Under the pieces are notes generated by a model, which was not told where the DNA came from, made no database searches, and saw only the letters and a list, made by a program, of their open reading frames with translations. Positions 60,892 through 64,000 of a stretch of 64,000 bases of DNA are shown one piece after another (positions within the stretch are counted from its first letter, which is position 1; each line of letters begins with the position of its first letter). The position numbers and the translations under genes were made by a program. Source of the stretch: Phycicoccus sp. CSK15P-2 (GTDB lineage Bacteria; Actinomycetota; Actinomycetes; Actinomycetales; Dermatophilaceae); NCBI RefSeq assembly GCF_016888005.1, contig NZ_JAFDVE010000011.1:1-64000 (forward strand), in the 5' to 3' direction.

Positions 60892-62838
60892 GTGACTACG
60901 TACACTCGTGCGGTGTCATCCACGGACGACGCCCTCATCGGGCGCACTCTCGACGGCCGCTACCGCGTGCTGTCGCGTCTCGCCGACGGCGGGATGGCCA
61001 CGGTCTACCTCGCGGTCGACGAGCGGCTCGAGCGTGAGGTCGCCCTCAAGGTCATGCGGACCCACCTCGCCCATGACGAGACGTTCGTCGACCGGTTCCG
61101 GCGAGAGGCCCGCTCGGCCGCCGCGCTCTCGCATCCGCACGTCGTGCAGGTCTACGACCAGGGCGAGGACGCGGGCCACGTCTTCCTCGCGATGGAGTAC
61201 GTCTCCGGGCAGACCCTGCGCGAGGTCCTCGCCGAGCAGGGCACGCTCTCGCCGCGCGCCGCGCTGGACGTCCTGGACGCCATGCTCCAGGCCCTCGGTG
61301 AGGCCCACCGCAAGGGCCTGATCCACCGTGACGTCAAGCCCGAGAACGTCATCATCAACGACAACGGCACCGTCAAGGTGGCCGACTTCGGCCTCGCCCG
61401 GGCGGTCTCGAGCCAGACGATGACGAGCTCGTCCGGGGTACTGCTCGGCACGGTCGCCTACCTGTCGCCGGAGCAGGTCGAGCGCGGCGGGGCCGACGCC
61501 CGCTCGGACGTCTACGCGGCCGGGCTCGTCCTGTTCGAGATGCTCACCGGCACCAAGGCCTTCACCGGCGAGACCCCCATCCACGTCGCCTACCAGCACG
61601 TCCACGGCGGGGTCCCGCAGCCCTCGAGCCGGGTCGACGACCTTCCGCCGGCGCTCGACGACCTCGTCGCCGTGGCCACGTCCCGCGACCCCGACGAGCG
61701 CCCCGCCGACGCCGGTGAGCTCCTCGAGCTCGTGCGCCGCACCCGGGCCACCCTGTCCTCCGATGTCCTCGACGCCCGGCCGGCCGGCGCGGCCGCGGCC
61801 GTGGCCGCCTCGTTGCCCACGGCCACCGCGGCCTTCCCCGCGCGGCACGCCGCCCCGTCGGCCGACCGGCCCTCCCCCGGTGGCGGCAGCGACACCACGG
61901 CTCTGTCGGTCCCGCCCCGGCCGCTCCAGGGCGTCGTCGTCGCCGACCCGAGCGGACGCCGGAGGGGCCGCAACTGGTGGCCGGCCGCGTTCGCCTCGAT
62001 GCTCCTCGCGGCCGCGACCGCCTGGTTCTTCTTCCTCGGGCCTGGCGCCACCGCCACGGTGCCGTCGGTCCTGGACCGCCCGCAGGACCAGGCCGTCGCC
62101 GCCGTCCGGGAGGCGCACCTCTCCCCCACGGTCCAGGAGGCGTTCTCCGAGGAGATCGCGGCCGGCACCGTCATGGGCGTCGAGCCCGGTGTCGGCTCGA
62201 ACGTGGGGCGCAACAGCGACGTCGTCCTCACCGTCTCCAAGGGCAAGGAGCGCTACGAGGTCCCCGACCTCACCGGCATGACGCGGGCGGAGGCCGAGCG
62301 CCGGCTCGCGGAGGCCAACCTCGCGCTCGGCAAGGTGACGTCGACGTTCGACGACGAGGTCCCCGAGGGCCAGGTCGTCTCCCTCGAGCCCGAGGCCGGA
62401 ACGCAGGCCAAGCGTGACGCGAAGGTCGCGCTGGTCCTCAGCAAGGGCCGCGAGCCGATCGAGGTCCCGGACTTCACGGGCAAGAACGCCGAGGAGGCGG
62501 GGCGCGCACTGGGCGACCTCGGCCTGAACGTCGACTCCGGCGAGCAGCAGAACGACGACACGGTGCCGGCGGGGGACGTCATCAGCCAGTCCCCCCGGGA
62601 CGGCACGCTCTTCAAGGGCGACACGGTGAAGCTCGTCGTCTCCAAGGGCCCGGTCATGGTCGACGTGCCGAACGTCGTCGGGAAGCAGCTGCCGGAGGCC
62701 CGGCGCATCCTCGAGGAGGCCGGCTTCCAGGTGCAGGTCGAGCGGGCCTTCGGAGGTGTCTTCGGCACCGTGCGCTTCCAGGACCCGACCGACGGGCAGC
62801 GCCCCAAGGGCAGCACCGTCAAGGTCACGATCGTCTGA
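60892..62838 (+). CDS. pknL: PASTA-domain Ser/Thr protein kinase (PknL type)
   Basis: 648 residues. Cytosolic kinase domain at about 24-285 with GGMATVYLA, Lys53 (VALKV), H145-R146-D147 (HRDVKPEN) and DFG 165-167; Pro/Ala-rich linker; one membrane segment 362-382; four extracellular PASTA repeats (about 388-452, 455-519, 523-587, 590-648). Senses cell-wall fragments and phosphorylates division or regulatory proteins, such as the Rv2175c-type protein nearby. M. tuberculosis PknL lacks PASTA, while that of Corynebacterium has it. GGAGGAG supports GTG 60892; TACACT (60901-60906), 6 nt before GTG 60913, could add a leaderless internal start. Confidence 0.93.
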   Translation: MTTYTRAVSSTDDALIGRTLDGRYRVLSRLADGGMATVYLAVDERLEREVALKVMRTHLAHDETFVDRFRREARSAAALSHPHVVQVYDQGEDAGHVFLAMEYVSGQTLREVLAEQGTLSPRAALDVLDAMLQALGEAHRKGLIHRDVKPENVIINDNGTVKVADFGLARAVSSQTMTSSSGVLLGTVAYLSPEQVERGGADARSDVYAAGLVLFEMLTGTKAFTGETPIHVAYQHVHGGVPQPSSRVDDLPPALDDLVAVATSRDPDERPADAGELLELVRRTRATLSSDVLDARPAGAAAAVAASLPTATAAFPARHAAPSADRPSPGGGSDTTALSVPPRPLQGVVVADPSGRRRGRNWWPAAFASMLLAAATAWFFFLGPGATATVPSVLDRPQDQAVAAVREAHLSPTVQEAFSEEIAAGTVMGVEPGVGSNVGRNSDVVLTVSKGKERYEVPDLTGMTRAEAERRLAEANLALGKVTSTFDDEVPEGQVVSLEPEAGTQAKRDAKVALVLSKGREPIEVPDFTGKNAEEAGRALGDLGLNVDSGEQQNDDTVPAGDVISQSPRDGTLFKGDTVKLVVSKGPVMVDVPNVVGKQLPEARRILEEAGFQVQVERAFGGVFGTVRFQDPTDGQRPKGSTVKVTIV

Positions 62839-62840
62839 CG

Positions 62841-62860
62841 CCGCACCCGGGCCGGTGCGG
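62841..62860. terminator. Hairpin after the kinase gene
   Basis: CCGCACC (62841-62847) and GGTGCGG (62854-62860) with a 6-nt loop, directly after the kinase stop and before the convergent aldolase end. Confidence 0.55.
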
Positions 62861-62933
62861 TCCGGGTCCCTCGGGGTCCAGGAGTCGGCGGTCCCGCACG
62901 ATGCCTCTGCGGCGCCCCTGCCGTGCCGCGGCG

Positions 62934-63977
62934 TCAGCCGCTCAGCACCGCGGTGGCGGCAGTGACGGCGGCGTCGGTGCCGGCGTCGTCGACGTCGAGG
63001 TGCCAGACCAGACGCACCGCCCCCGGGCCGATCGCGTAGGCGCGCACGCCCCGGTCGAGGAGCGCGGCGACGAAGTCCCGGGCGCTCACCCCGGCCGCCG
63101 CGACGTCGAGGACGATGATGTTGGTCTCGACCGCCGTGGGATCCACGACCGCGGGCGCGACGTCCGCACAGGCCTGCGCGAAGCGGCGGGCGCGAGCGTG
63201 GTCGTCGGCGAGGCGCTCCACGTGGTGGTCCAGGGCGTGCAGACCGGCCGCAGCGAGGACGCCCACCTGACGCATCCCGCCGCCGTAGCGCTTGCGCCAC
63301 ACCCGCGCCTCGGCCATCGCCTCGGCCGAGCCGACGAGCACCGACCCGACCGGCGCGCCGAGCCCCTTGGACAGGCACACCGACACGGTGTCGAACTCCG
63401 CACCGTACTCGGCGAGCGGGACGCCCGTGGCGACGTGGGCGTTCCACAGCCGCGCGCCGTCGAGGTGCATCGCGACCCCGAGCGCCCGCGTGCCGGCACG
63501 GACCTCCCGGATCGCCCCGAGCGGCTGCACCGTGCCCCCGCCGAAGTTGTGCGTGTTCTCGACGACGACGAGAGCGGTCTCCACCTGGTACGGCCCCACT
63601 CCCGTCGTGACGAGCGAGAGCGGGCCCGACGCCACGAGCCGGCCCTGCTCGCTCGGCCAGGTGCGGCTCGTGATGCCCGAGAACGCCGCCGCGGCACCGA
63701 GCTCGGCCCGCACCACGTGCGCGAGCTGGTCGGCGAGCATCTCGCGGCCGGGCACGACATGCAGCCGCAGGCCGAGCTGGTTGGCCATCGAGCCGGTCGG
63801 GGTGAACAGCCCGGCCTCGTGGCCGAGCATCCCCGCGACGCGCTCCTCGAGGGCCCGGACGGTCGGGTCCTCGCCGAAGACGTCGTCACCGACCTCGGCG
63901 CGGGCCATCGCCTCGCGCATGGCGGCGGTCGGACGGGTCAGGGTGTCGGACAGCAGGTCCGCGACGATCTCCGGCAC
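62934..63977 (-). CDS. Low-specificity L-threonine aldolase family protein
   Basis: 347 residues, PLP fold-type I beta-eliminating lyase. LSDTLTRPTAAMREAMARAEVGDDVFGEDP at the N-terminus, HLDGARLWNA (Asp binding the PLP ring N), and the Schiff-base Lys in CLSKGLGAPVGS near 205. Splits L-threonine or allo-threonine to glycine and acetaldehyde. GTG 63977. The stop of another minus-strand gene lies 5 nt upstream. Confidence 0.92.
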   Translation of the reverse strand: MPEIVADLLSDTLTRPTAAMREAMARAEVGDDVFGEDPTVRALEERVAGMLGHEAGLFTPTGSMANQLGLRLHVVPGREMLADQLAHVVRAELGAAAAFSGITSRTWPSEQGRLVASGPLSLVTTGVGPYQVETALVVVENTHNFGGGTVQPLGAIREVRAGTRALGVAMHLDGARLWNAHVATGVPLAEYGAEFDTVSVCLSKGLGAPVGSVLVGSAEAMAEARVWRKRYGGGMRQVGVLAAAGLHALDHHVERLADDHARARRFAQACADVAPAVVDPTAVETNIIVLDVAAAGVSARDFVAALLDRGVRAYAIGPGAVRLVWHLDVDDAGTDAAVTAATAVLSG

Positions 63978-63982
63978 GCGGG

Positions 63983-64000
63983 TCAGTCCTGCGCCAGCAT
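63983..64000 (-). CDS. C-terminal end of a gene continuing beyond the window
   Basis: Reading the minus strand in frame with the TGA at 63983-63985 gives the C-terminus MLAQD; the close spacing to the aldolase GTG suggests an operon. Nothing else can be said, and the frame itself is unproven. Confidence 0.3.
   Translation of the reverse strand: MLAQD

Overview
The window is high-GC DNA with dense, mostly overlapping genes, many GTG starts and many leaderless starts (a TANNNT -10 hexamer 6-8 nt before the start codon). It is a chromosomal segment of an actinobacterium. The combination sepH, DUF3159, DUF3710, DUF4193, DUF3040, SAV_6107, a PknL-type kinase and a LexA box of the form TCGAAC-N4-GTTCGA fits Actinomycetota. 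Gene content suggests a Micrococcales member, perhaps near Intrasporangiaceae, but that placement is an inference. I saw no rRNA, tRNA, CRISPR array, transposase, integrase or phage gene.

Layout. 1-8.3 kb: a VOC protein and a WYL regulator sharing a divergent operator, dxs, a secreted alpha/beta hydrolase, a small SOS-type gene with a perfect LexA box over its start, and the assimilatory pair sulfite reductase-cysH, closed by a 40-bp perfect palindrome. 8.3-16.9 kb: aconitase, a lipoprotein esterase, an rRNA uracil methyltransferase, a KimA-type potassium importer and, divergently, two TrkA/RCK proteins. 16.9-25.3 kb: a conserved housekeeping block (DUF3159, OB-fold protein, DUF3710, dut, DUF4193, inositol monophosphatase, ferrochelatase, sepH, thymidine kinase, a phosphodiesterase, DUF5998), matching what I recall of Mycobacterium Rv2689c-Rv2701c and of the Streptomyces parE-parC-sepH-dut region. 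25.4-39.7 kb: a GNAT/acyl-CoA-synthetase protein acetyltransferase, a nitroreductase and the parC/parE topoisomerase IV genes; between parC and parE lie a LacI-controlled sugar ABC operon without ATPase and an APC permease broken by a one-base frameshift.

39.9-48.4 kb: small zinc-ribbon and membrane proteins, DinB, a methyltransferase and a LexA-box-controlled operon DUF6504-SAV_6107-dnaE2 (SOS mutagenesis, no adjacent imuA'/imuB). 48.4-51.2 kb: an XRE/MmyB regulator with an SDR, a 583-bp gene-free stretch holding a long inverted repeat, and a YbaK deacylase. 51.3-57.0 kb: the most unusual part. A CaiB-type CoA-transferase, a citryl-CoA-lyase-like enzyme and LigB/LigA extradiol dioxygenase subunits form one overlapping operon, divergent from an amidohydrolase and an IclR (PcaR-like) regulator. 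The shared intergenic region carries two opposed TTGACA promoters and three copies of CGGAC-N4-GTCCG. 57.1-64 kb: metF, a polyprenyl diphosphate synthase, an Rv2175c-type DNA-binding protein, a LysM transglycosylase, a PASTA kinase (PknL type) and threonine aldolase.

The best candidate for something undescribed is the 51.3-57.0 kb gene set: it pairs ring-cleavage subunits with a CoA-activation/CoA-lyase pair and lacks the usual protocatechuate 4,5-pathway enzymes. The small SOS gene at 5.2-5.7 kb is a second candidate.
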